From positions 4,969,726-5,033,725 of the forward strand of contig CAMZMU010000035.1 in assembly GCA_947311845.1 (NCBI GenBank): 64,000 nucleotides of DNA. The letters run 5' to 3'. Shown piece after piece: positions 1-9,687 of this stretch (positions are counted from its first letter, which is position 1; each line of letters opens with the position of its first letter). The notes beneath the pieces are model-generated. The model was not told the origin of the DNA. It worked only from the letters and a program-made list of their open reading frames with translations, and ran no database searches. The position numbers were made by a program, and so were the translations under genes. This DNA is from Poa pratensis (lineage: Eukaryota > Streptophyta > Magnoliopsida > Poales > Poaceae).

Positions 1-471
1 AACAAACCGGAAAGAAAAAAAACAGCCCAAATAGCCAGCCATGTGGAAAGCTCCTACGGGCGAGTCGGTGCTAGCGCTCATGTTGAGCGATATATAGCGC
101 ATGTTTAAAATATCACATCAACGTTGCGACCTACATCAATCAATCCGTTAATGTGGCGGCCGGCACATGGCGCAGATACGAGCACGAGTTTGAGCCGATG
201 GCCATGACTGCACACATGCCTCTAGAATATGACAAAACTGACAAATGAAACGTCTTTGATTGCACTTGACACAAATGACACAATCATAAGCAAGTGGGTC
301 CTGACATGTAACTAACACGATGCTGTGTCATTTTGTCAAACCCAATAAAATATGCGTCATTTTGTCAAAATCTCCCCTAGAATAGGGTGCCATAGATGTA
401 AAGAAATAATTGTTCATAGGGTGACATATGGAGAAAATTAGCAAGTTCATAAAAAAAACAACATTCATGAA

Positions 472-497
472 CCCCCCCCCCCCCCCCCCCCCCCCCC
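472..497. repeat. 26-bp poly-C (poly-G on minus) tract
   Basis: An uninterrupted run of about 26 cytosines is followed by a short CA-rich stretch. The minus strand is a G-homopolymer that could form G-quadruplex structure. No gene is seen in the first 600 bases. The exact length of such a run is often unreliable in assemblies. Confidence 0.9.
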
Positions 498-694
498 ACA
501 CACGGACACACCGATGCTTTTCTTTACAGAGGAGGCACTTTCCCAAAAAACAGATTCTTAAATAAAACCATTTTATTTTTATAAGCATCCTCAATTATAC
601 AACCTATTAGTCATGTGTCTACTACCTTGGTTTTATTAGGAGGCTGGGTCTTTTTCTTGTCAACCGTTGTATAAAAAAGCCAACGGTGGGCACA

Positions 695-1150
695 TCTGTA
701 GAATTGTTTGGCATATGCTCAATTCCCTTCGAATGGAGTGCAGGGTGACTGTCGTCACCTCCGTGCATGGTCGACAGCGCGTGGAAGCCGATGGACAAGT
801 TCTTTGCGGCCAGGGGCCTGTTCCCGTTGCTACTGTCGCCGGCACACCGTTCGACGGGTGTTCAACCTGGTGCACGTCGGCGCGACGGCGTTGGACGAAC
901 TTGGCGCGCGCGCCCGCGATGGGACAGGCGGGGACACCCGAGGCACTGGAGCTTTTCGTGTTCGACGTCAACGGTGTGTTGCTCGTCGGTGGGCTGCTCT
1001 GGATTGACAACTACCTTGTGGCAGAGTGTGGAGAGGCTTCAAGTGGTTATGAAGCTCATTGAGAGGTTTGGTTGCAGGAAGCTCAAGTGGGTTGTCGGAG
1101 AGAAGGCTGGCAGTGCAACGACATCAATCTACCTCTCAGCGTCTGGATGA
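695..1150 (+). pseudogene. SAM-dependent methyltransferase fragment, frameshifted
   Basis: Three plus-strand frames together read like the C-terminal half of a plant S-adenosylmethionine-dependent methyltransferase of the group containing GGLLWID and LIERFGYKKLKWVVGEK-like motifs. One frame gives DKFFAARGLFPLLLSPAHR (from 767), another gives NLVHVGATALDE, the next GQAGTPEALELFVFDVNGV and GGLLWIDNYL, and the last IERFGCRKLKWVVGEKAG with YLSA near 1140. At least two frameshifts separate these blocks, and the N-terminal half is missing. It is GC-rich compared with its surroundings, as captured coding sequence in a Helitron would be. The family match is from memory of related plant proteins; the broken state is read directly. 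Confidence 0.6.
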
Positions 1151-1164
1151 AGTAGGCAAGGGGT

Positions 1165-2010
1165 TGAAATCGTATGGAAGGATGATTTGAAATTCGCTTC
1201 TTGATCAAAGGTACGAATGTAACTTCCAATTATTTTTAGCTCACAGATTTAGATCGAATGAGGAATATGAATGCTGTTTAGGCGCCCCAGATCATTTTAG
1301 ATTACTGAAAGAAATCAGTGCTATAGATTATTACTATTACTATTACTACTATTATTATTATTATTATTATTATTATATTATTATTAGCTTGATTCCATTG
1401 GTTATTTAGAAAAAATACCTGAAAGTAACTGCAAGAATGTGCGACTCTTCTGCATATTTTGTTGTAATAGGCTGCCATTAGATGTGATATAGACCATGTA
1501 GTACTTTGCTGCTATGCTGGGGAATTGCAATGCAAAGAGAATGACAAAATGATGTGATCTTTCAGTTGAGGATGAACAGGAAATGAATTGACGGTCTTTG
1601 GGCTACCTATGAAATGGTCCCTCGAAGTCCATCATTGATGGTGTGTTGTGTAGCTCCTTCCAGTAGACCTGTACAATTAATTCCTATCTAGATAAGGAAA
1701 GTCCGTATAACAAAAAAACCTAAAATCGCTAACCATTTTTTCTGCCAAAACTTACATCTTATTCTTGAAAACCTGATTATCAACATTTTATTTGGGTGTA
1801 AAATAGGTTATGGAAGGATAATTTGATCCTGGCTCCTCGATCGGAGGTACGAATCTACCGTGCAATTATTTGTCACTCGCAGATTTTGATGGAGGAATGA
1901 GAATGTTCTTTAGATGCCATATTTTATTTTAAGTTATGGAAGAACCAGGTGCTACGGATTGGCTTGATTCCATTGGTTGTTGAATAGTAACTGAAAATAG
2001 CTGCAAAAAG
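1165..2010. repeat. Diverged direct duplication (about 1165-1440 and 1801-2010)
   Basis: The two blocks share, in the same order, TATGGAAGGAT, the GATCnnAGGTACGAAT stretch, AATTATTT, a GAGGAATGAGAATG-like stretch, and GCTTGATTCCATTGGTT followed by CTGAAA and AGCTGCAA. The copies are diverged and separated by unrelated sequence. The first copy directly follows the methyltransferase remnant, so the duplicated unit may be the 3' flank of that gene. Confidence 0.6.
1325..1388. repeat. (TTA)n / (ATT)n microsatellite
   Basis: An imperfect trinucleotide array of TTA/TAC/TAT units about 60 bases long lies inside the first copy of the 1165/1801 duplication. The second copy lacks it. Confidence 0.9.
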
Positions 2011-2349
2011 TTTAGAACTCTTATAAACTTATCATTGGATATTCTGAAGCTTGATTTCAGTTTATAATGTACTTTTGAATTTGAACTGTTGCAGTATGTG
2101 ATTATTTTCATATAAATCTTTCAGTTCTCTGTCTGTCCTTGAGCTCACGCTGAAGAAATAAATTCAAATATTCTACGGGTAGTGTTTCAAGATACTAACA
2201 CACAGCTCTGACCTGTGACCTTTTTTGTCAGGTTGACTTGCCCCAACTCTTGCTCTTCTCTTTGGCATATCAATTCGGAAAAACAATATAGATGTCTTGC
2301 ATCCGGAGCTTTTAATTCTGACAGGTGAATATATGTACATTGCATCTCA

Positions 2350-2556
2350 AGTGTGTAATGCTAAATTAGATTGATTGATACGAGTTGATTTCCTATTACG
2401 ATAGGTGAAAGAAAGAATGGATAGTCCAATAGCGGTCTCAGCAGCCGCAAGGGCTATCAAAAAAATTGCAAAAATGTCTCCTTCTAATTGGCGACTATCA
2501 AATAGATCAGAAAATGTTACGAGATTTAAATTAATTGAATACAGTATAAGTTCCAC
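2350..2556 (-). pseudogene. ndhE: Plastid ndhE fragment (nuclear plastid DNA)
   Basis: The minus frame reads [18 protein letters not shown], then [15 protein letters not shown] and [11 protein letters not shown]. These are blocks of the chloroplast NAD(P)H-quinone oxidoreductase subunit 4L (NdhE), a small membrane subunit of the thylakoid NDH complex. Only about the C-terminal two thirds is present (roughly 69 of about 101 residues), starting where the plastid protein has an internal CLELIL-type stretch. There are scattered substitutions but no stop until the end. No upstream plastid neighbours such as ndhG or psaC are seen, so this is a short nuclear plastid insertion or a Helitron-captured piece. 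It is not expected to be functional in the nucleus. Confidence 0.85.
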
Positions 2557-2559
2557 GCA

Positions 2560-4130
2560 AAAGAAATAGATGTTTTTATGCTTGAGAACTTCATATTGAT
2601 TTCAGTAGGTTTACGGTCTTGTCGGATGTATAATTGAATGCCTTTTGTTAACGTTATATCTCAACTATATCAGAGTATTGGATTGTTTACAAATTTCATG
2701 ATTAAACACTCTCAGCTATTTAATCTGATATGGTGAATGTATATTGTTTTAGATGACCAAAAATTGCGAACCCTAGAGCTGAATTCATGGCAAATCTTAG
2801 GACTACTACAAGAACAGAGACCTGCTTTCTGCTTTGAAGATGGTGTTAATTTCAAGGATGACTTTGGAGTTCATACGCTTCATGAATCTATTGAGGAGAA
2901 GTTGTGCCATTTGCTTTTGCTTCTCATCGACCTTCGCTTCTTCATCAAGATTCTGATTTCAGCTGAGCTTACTATCCTTAAAAAGCTATGGATATCATCA
3001 CCCATCAACGCTTATTAAAGAACTTTGATGTTCCAGGTCCGTGGAATCAACTAAGCACTTTAGGATTGCATTGGATACTTACTCCAACTTCTTAAGATAT
3101 GCGAGTTAGTGGTTGTCTCACAGAGGGACCGAAGAATGTTTCCAAACTTTGCAGTCTTATACTTTTATAACGTTCTGTTACATTTGCCTCACTTCTGAAT
3201 GACTTATCTCCTCTTACTGTTCGTATTTGTAGAAACCACTCTATGTACTCATGTCTGCAATCTCCTTGATGATTATTTCATGTTTTTCTCTTACCGGCAT
3301 CATCTCCTGGCTATCTGAGGGAAAGTCGCAAAATCAAGTTGAACACCATTCTGAGTGGGATTTGGATAACCATTGGCCCCTTGATGAGGTTTTCATTCTA
3401 CTGGTGATTTTTTTATATTTTGCCCGTCAAGATCTTTTGTTGAAGAAGAGCAGAATATATGGCATTTTCTCACGTTTACACTCTATTTAATATTTCTCAT
3501 TAAGATGGTTCAGTCAATGCTGAAAGAGTCAAATTTAGTTGTCCATAGAGCGGAAGCAGAGATCTTTCACAGAAATAACTCATCTTATCTTACCAGCTAT
3601 AAACTAACCCCTGGGCCCGAATGTTGGTTGCAAGATACATTTTGTTCTTATTGTTCTTGTTGCTGGGAGAATTCTAAGAGCTGGACATCAAGGTGGGATT
3701 AACTGAGTTCATTGACATTCCCAAGATATTGACCAAATGTGACTCTTCTATCGTAAAGTCACTTTGAATTATCTCAGTTCTTGCGGTTGTGGTATTGTAT
3801 GCAGTTTCATCCATTTTACTGATATCAAGAAGAATGCTTGTTATAGGGCTATGGTTGAGCCACTTTTCATGTGGACTTTTACTTATGCTGCATATCTGGA
3901 AAAGTCCGGCCAAATACTTGAATACCGCTGAATCATAGTACAATATCAATAGCTCAGTTCTTCTATGCCATCGCAAGTATTTTGATAACTTGCACTGTAC
4001 TTTTGTCACCTTGGATATTTCCAATCCATTTTTAAGAAGCAGAAGCAACATGTTCATCTGTATTCAATCTCGAAAAAAGCTATGCATCTGCATGGCATCA
4101 ATCATTGTGTTAATGTTTTGCTCTTTGTCT
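2560..4130. other. Unassigned sequence inside the putative Helitron
   Basis: AT-rich sequence with several short open frames on both strands (for example 2737-3018 plus and 3674-4057 minus). None shows a motif, splice structure or family I recognise. It could be exon and intron debris of a captured gene, since stretches near 3600-4050 have coding-like composition. Confidence 0.3.
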
Positions 4131-4139
4131 TGCAATCAA

Positions 4140-4430
4140 GGTTTGGGTAACCGAGCGAGAAATCCGGTTACCGAGCGGTAACCGGGAATCTCGAGCACCC
4201 TCGGTAAAAAGCCTTACCGAGCAAAAAATTCCAGAAATTTGAATTCAAAATTTGAAATTTGAATTTGCCTGGTATTTCTCCGGTTACCGAGCGGTTACAC
4301 GGTTTCTGAATATTCCAAAATTTTGAATTCAAAATTTGAAATTTGAATTTGGCCGGTAGCCTGTCGAGATTTCTCGGTAAGCGCGGTTACCGGAAATCTC
4401 GAGCACTCTCGAGATTTTTTCCCAGTTCGG
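4140..4430. repeat. Internally repetitive GGTTACCGAGCGG / GAATTCAAAATTTGAA block
   Basis: The sequence alternates between variants of GGTTACCGAGCGGT and an AT-rich unit GAATTCAAAATTTGAAATTT that occurs twice (about 4240 and 4326). CTCGAGATT/AATCTCGAG palindromes occur near both ends. This looks like the body of a short DNA transposon or satellite-like element, but I could not define target duplications. Confidence 0.5.
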
Positions 4431-4901
4431 TACCCAAACCTTGCTTGCAATTATCTCAAGTGGTATCTATTTTTCTCCGGAGAAATCATTGCATAGGCAA
4501 TGGCTACAAGTTAGTTGATAATATATTTTAATCTTTGCTCGATCGACACGGTATAGACTTGAATATACTTAAAAGAATAATTTCTTTTTGCTAGAAAAGA
4601 CTTGTAGCACTATCTTAGCCATAGATATATTTTTTGGGACAAATCTCGCTTCATCCCGTGTGGCATGTTTTTCGTCACATTTTCGAGCAGCAATTCGCAC
4701 CGTTCCATTTTGGATTTGAATGTAATTTGTTTCATAAACTTGTCTAGCTAGAATTGCTGGCTTGCCATTGAATAGAAGTGAAAGAATAGTATTCCCTTTT
4801 CACTCTTTTGTGCTTCCAACCTCCATATTAATCTAGGTGATGGGTAGCTAATCAGATTTTTAATGAAACAAATGTACAAATGCATTCCCCAATGTTAATA
4901 T

Positions 4902-4930
4902 CCCGTTGCAACGCACGGGCAATTACCTAG
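4902..4930 (+). other. Helitron-type 3' terminus (hairpin + CTAG)
   Basis: CCCGTTGCAACGCACGGG can fold on itself (CCCGT with ACGGG, with GTTGCAAC self-complementary). A short spacer follows, then CTAG at 4927-4930 and a T. A hairpin 5-15 bases before CTRR-T is the defining Helitron 3' end. The same hairpin motif is common in grass genomes. Confidence 0.6.
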
Positions 4931-5039
4931 TGTAATACTAATATCGGTTTCTGGTCGTTTGGCCAGTGGTCGTATAGGCTAATATTAGTTGGTATCCACG
5001 GGTCTTCACAAAATCCTGATTGTTGAACCGTGCCCTACA

Positions 5040-5600
5040 CGACGTTTTATAAGCACATTTTTTCAGAGCTTCCCGTACGTGCATGTTCTTGAGGTCCGGC
5101 AGCTTGGTCTCGATGCAGGGATGCAAGTTGAGCTTCTGGAACGCGCCCCAGGCCCTGGCGCGCGCTAGTTGAAGGCGTGCTTCGCCCCTGGCCCGGACTG
5201 CGGTGAGGGTGGCACCGACTTGAAGGCCGGTGGACGGCCTTGGCCCGACACCAACACCATGTCCAGCCCCACACCGGAGACCACGTCGTTCCAAGGGCAG
5301 GGAGAGTTCCCGACGCTCGACTCGCTCGGGGTGGCAGTGGCAGGCCGCGGGGGTGGGGCGCACGCTGTTGGGAGGGGTGCTGCGGCCGTGCTCATCGCCG
5401 GTTGCGTGCACGGCGGCGTCGAGATGGGCACGGTCAGCCTCGGAGGCAGGCGACCCGCTCACGCCCGGTTGGGCCGCCACGGATCGACGTGGCCGAGTGG
5501 CTAGGGTTCGACGACGAGGCGGCAAAGCGGTGGCTCCCGACGATCTCCTCCATGTGCGCGTGCTCGGGTGCATTCCCTGGTGGAGCCAACAGCGGGAAAG
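5040..5600. other. GC-rich coding-like block, family not recognised
   Basis: A GC island of about 550 bases with overlapping long frames on both strands. The minus strand gives AFQKLNLHPCIETKLPDLKN (about 5085-5145); the plus strand gives VAEWLGFDDEAAKRWLP (about 5490-5540). Both look protein-like in composition, but they cannot both be real here and I recognise neither. It is probably an old gene fragment. Confidence 0.25.
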
Positions 5601-6133
5601 AACATGTGAGAAAGAGATGGAAAAATGCCGTTTTGATTTTTTATTGGCTGACAAGTGGACCCAGTTGCCACGTCACCCTTACATGTGGGTCCAGTTATCA
5701 GATTTGGTGTCAATTCGCTTTCAATCCACTTTTATCTTTTTACAAAAAAACTTAGTCTAAAATGGTAGATATCTGTCCCTAAAACGAAAAGTGGTGGTTT
5801 TATGCTACTAACTCGTCAGGTATGTCACATTGGCACCATGTACGGGCCACGGCACCAAAATATGAACGTCAAACATGGTAGTATATTATGTAGGAACGAA
5901 CCGTATAAGTATGTTTTTTAGGAAACCCGTATAAGTATGTTGATTGTTGAGGCACATGGAGCAGACGAGCAGTTTCCTAGTCGAGGGACAAAACTTATTT
6001 CTTTAACACGCACGAGAGTTGTATGGATATTTATTAAGCGAGAAAGACGACTCTTACAGGGTGAACACACTACCAGCGAGAAAGACGACTCTTACAGTAC
6101 GTACGTATAGCTACATCGATATGGTACTGGTAC

Positions 6134-6602
6134 TCAGTTGTGGACCTCCGCACGGTACATGGGCTCTGGGATCTCGTCAGGTCCCGTGCAGCATCGGCAG
6201 CCACTGCGGTGGCGACGGCAACACTGGTACCGACAGCCGCTGCCGCCTCCACCTCTGCCGCTGCCGCCGCCTCCGCCGCCGCCTCCGTGGTAGCCGACTC
6301 CTCCTCCGCCTTGGTAGCCGCTGCCGCCGCCTCCTGATCCGCCGCCACCTAGGTAGCCCTGCACACCAGCCTTGGTCTCTTCCTTCTTGGCCGCTGCAAG
6401 AACAATACGTACATATGCATGTAAGCAGTAGCAGCAAGAGAGTTTTTTCAGCCTGTTGACGATTGTATATCCCTAGCATATAAGTAACGAGAGAGTTAAG
6501 AATACTTGGTGCGCTAGCTAGCTCACGAGTTTCTTCGGCGGTGGCGAGGAGGAAAACCGCGGCAAGCAGGAGAGCAAACACAATGCGACCCTTGGACGCC
6601 AT
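6134..6602 (-). CDS. Glycine-rich secreted protein with cysteine-rich tail (2 exons)
   Basis: Two exons on the minus strand: 6602-6506 and 6393-6134, with intron 6505-6394 (GTATTC donor, TTCTTGCAG acceptor, phase 1). This predicts 118 aa. Residues 1-22 (MASKGRIVFALLLAAVFLLA...) form a clear signal peptide. Residues about 45-85 are a Gly-rich repeat with interspersed Tyr and Ser. The C-terminus has six cysteines (GCRYQCCRRHRSGCRCC), then DEIPEPMYR and the end. This layout is the plant class II glycine-rich cell-wall protein family, whose cysteine tail in dicot relatives binds wall-associated kinases. No disabling change is seen. Splice sites are inferred by frame continuity. Length and layout fit the family. 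Confidence 0.85.
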
Positions 6603-6680
6603 GCTTGACAGTAGCTAAGCTTGTCGATCTGTGTGAGTGATGGATGAGATGAATCAGAATGCCATGCAAACCAGAAGTGA

Positions 6681-6690
6681 ATTTATAGGC
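6681..6690 (-). promoter_or_regulatory. TATA box of the glycine-rich protein gene
   Basis: On the minus strand CCTATAAATT lies about 80 bases upstream of the ATG at 6602, a normal distance for a short plant 5' leader. Confidence 0.6.
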
Positions 6691-6771
6691 GGGAGTGGCG
6701 CCAGGCCTCTTCCAATGGAGGAAAGGATAAGATAGTAGGAGCTGTGGCCAAGCTGAGGCTGACTCTCCCTT

Positions 6772-6985
6772 GATGCATGCATGGCTGCCGACTAGCCGTC
6801 GGCAATTCATCGTCGGCGAGTTGGGAGATGCATGGACGGCCGTGCATTAACCAGCTGCATGCATGGACAGCCCCAGCATGCATACAATTGCCTTGGCACT
6901 TGCCATCTCCTCTGCGCGCCTGAATCAGACTTTGGCGCATCGGTGACGACAAACTTTGACTGCGCCTCGTCATGCATGGACGCAT
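6772..6985. promoter_or_regulatory. Cluster of CATGCA (RY-type) motifs upstream of the glycine-rich gene
   Basis: CATGCA or TGCATG occurs at about 6774-6783, 6828-6835, 6856-6865, 6878-6884 and 6971-6977, about 170-380 bases before the ATG. In plants the RY element CATGCA is bound by B3 factors of the ABI3/FUS3/LEC2 group. Five copies in 200 bases is a visible enrichment; the function is inferred. Confidence 0.45.
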
Positions 6986-7089
6986 ATAAGCTCCGGGATA
7001 TCTTAGTATTCCACGAATATCTAGCTACACATCCAAATCGATCGGACAAGATGTCCATGTCTTCTTCCGAATTTTTACGGATGTAATTC

Positions 7090-9673
7090 GAAAGAGTAAG
7101 ATACACCTATGGTCCCTGAACTGCGTCACTACCGGATTCGGCTGGTGTGCCGACTGCCCATGACAAATGATTGCATTTTTTGATCGTTTATTGATTTTCT
7201 TTAATTTTTAAATGGGTCCCAATCATCAGCAACACTATTCATATCTATAGCCTAAAATCTTTCGACACCCTCTACGACTATTGCATAAAATCCTCCTTGG
7301 ATATATTAAAATGGTTTTTAAATTTATTATAAGCAAACTATCACACACCCGTAGTTTAAATTTGAATTGTTTTAGGGAAATCAATCGAAATTCATTTAAA
7401 TGAGAAAAAGTAGCTAGATAAATGGAGAAAACTATTAATATTTGGGAATTAGTCATCCAATAAGGTCTACTTTATTCGAAAATGCAAGATGTGCCATTTT
7501 GCGCCATACTGTTTGCACTTCCTTACACAAAAACCATTTTGGCACTTAGAAAGGTCACATCTATATCCTATGGATATGGGCATGACCATGGTTTTTTGGT
7601 TTCAAAGTCTTGAATATTCATATGTGATAGTTGATTTTGTGAGGTTTAAAAAAATATGTCAAAACACATGTTTATCTTTTTTCTCTCTAGCAAAATGATT
7701 GCATTTTTTCAGATTGTCTTGCGACCCTCCACCTCACAGCGGAGCTCAAGGCCAAGAGAAGGACAAACAAGAGCGAGAGGATCAGGCTGGCCCACCTCGC
7801 AGTGAAGACTACGGCCCATGGACGTAAGAAATGTTACACCTTATTGTTCAAACCTACTTTACAATTTCCCAAATATAATAAGATAATACATGGATGTAAG
7901 ACATGTTATACGTTGTGCATCTTCCAAATTAAGAAAAAGGTCTAACAACTCACTTGTCTAGGTCACATATAATGATATTTTTAAATTAGATTTTTCATGT
8001 ACACATAATGTAGCATGAATTACATCCATGATTAATCTCACATATTTTGGAAACTTGTAAATTAGGAAATTTAAAAGGGAGAGATAGATTATGGGCTGAG
8101 GTGGAAACTGACTGCCAAATAAAATTTCCATACATTTCATAAGAAACCAAAGGGCTCTTATACTAAAAGTATGTAAGGATCAGAGTCCTACAATTTGTAA
8201 GATGAAATGATTAGATTTAGTTGTGTGTGTATGCATATCTAATATCAAACCTTATATTAAATATCACTAGAAGGTTCTAGTGCACATTACTATCTAATAG
8301 CCAAGTAATCTATAGCGGTTAATTTTCGAAGACAATTTGGATGAAATTGTGTCATTCTAATGTAAAAAATGGGTTGTAAGTAAAGTTGCTTTGATGTGGC
8401 ACTCAATCTTCTTTGTTTCCTTTCACGCTTAATGGTTAAATGAATAATTTTTGGACATGAATCACATAGTTCAACTATGTTAAATTGACATGTGTCCAGC
8501 CAAATATGAGAAATAACTAACAATTGTCAGTACACATGTATCTCGGTTGCAGTTAGGTATTTTTAATGACATGTTATCATTGTACTACACTTTGCTTTCG
8601 CCGCTAAGTGTGGCTCAATGAGGGATTCTTTAGGAGGGCCTGCAGTCTTGTTGACCTTTCCAAAAAAACTCGTAGAATCACTTAAAGTCGTTGTCGAAAC
8701 CGAGATACAGTTAAACTCATAGACGACTATGAATCAATCTCTACCAAAACATGAGAGGACAGATCCAACCCATCTACCATTTTTTTTACGAAATGAAGGT
8801 TGAAATCTCCGGCCTCTATATCAAAATTATGCACACAACCTTTTTATATCAAAGAAATATATCGATCACACCGAAGCCACCTTCCTATCGAGAACTGTCG
8901 CAACACCTTTGCACATCATTTAAATCCAGGAGCATCACCAAGCCGGACAACGGCAAGCTGGGAGCTTAAACCGGTCCAGCAGACCCTTAGCACGCATCAT
9001 ATGTGCATGCTCAAAAATCCTCAGCCGTCATCTTTCGGCGACCCTTTTTTTGAGGGATCAACGCAATGACCTTTTCAGCCTTACCGTCACTATCGCCACA
9101 ACGCCAGACAACACCATCATCGTGCGCGTGTCCATCATCACACGTCCATCTCCGAGACCCCGCTACACCACGCCGCCTAGCCCCGCCACACATATTTTAT
9201 GTAAAATAAGCACATATTCATAGTTTGTGTAAAATGTTCACATATTGCAAAATAACATATATTTAATATGTTTGAAAATATAATTTATTTTATAAAAAAT
9301 GTCCACGTATTAACAAGGAATGTTTGTGTATTTTAGAAGAATTGATAAGTGATTCTGCCCTTCGCTAAGAGGCCCATTATTGCACAGTGACCGGCAAAAA
9401 ATATAAAGAAATAGTTTTTGTTATTTTTCTGTTCTCCTACCTTTTCTGCTTTTGTTGTTTTTTCATACCTTATTTCAGTTTTTTAATTCAGTGCTTTATT
9501 TTAATTTTATCTTTCCACTATACAAGGCAGGATCTGCGACATGGATCGATGTCTCATCGACTGAATCGCGAGATAACATATCTACGAATGATATCTGCAA
9601 ATCAGACTAACTACACTCAATCCTCTGCTAAGCTAGCTTATTTACACTGTTCCAAATTTGATTCTTCTCTTAT
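7090..9673. other. AT-rich intergenic sequence, no gene recognised
   Basis: Only short frames without motifs are present. I found no clear transposon termini, tRNA or splice-consistent gene. The last part (about 9530-9673) would be the original 3' flank of the receptor-kinase pseudogene before the retroposon at 9688-11259 was inserted. Confidence 0.4.
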
Positions 9674-9687
9674 TTTCAGCGGCCTTC
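9674..9687. repeat. Target site duplication, distal copy (TTTCAGCGGCCTTC)
   Basis: A 14-bp perfect copy of 11260-11273, bounding the retroposon at 9688-11259. Confidence 0.85.

Larger units (their letters stand above)
618..4930 (+). mobile_element. Probable Helitron carrying gene fragments (5' end tentative)
   Basis: The 3' end at 4930 has the Helitron signature: a GC-rich hairpin (4902-4919), then a short spacer and CTAG followed by a host T. The interior holds a broken methyltransferase gene fragment and a fragment of plastid ndhE, as expected of a sequence-capturing Helitron. The 5' end is only a guess: TCTACTACC near 618 resembles a Helitron 5' terminus, but the base before it is G rather than the expected A. 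No Rep/helicase gene is present, so it would be non-autonomous. The ndhE piece could also have arrived independently as a plastid insertion. Confidence 0.4.

Noticed and set aside
2737..4057. Several 60-130 codon frames as exons of a gene
   Set aside because: No motif or consistent splice frame could be followed; left as unassigned.
5169..5760. Plus-strand frames of 111-176 codons as a gene
   Set aside because: Several overlapping frames are equally open on both strands in a GC island and none carries a recognisable motif.
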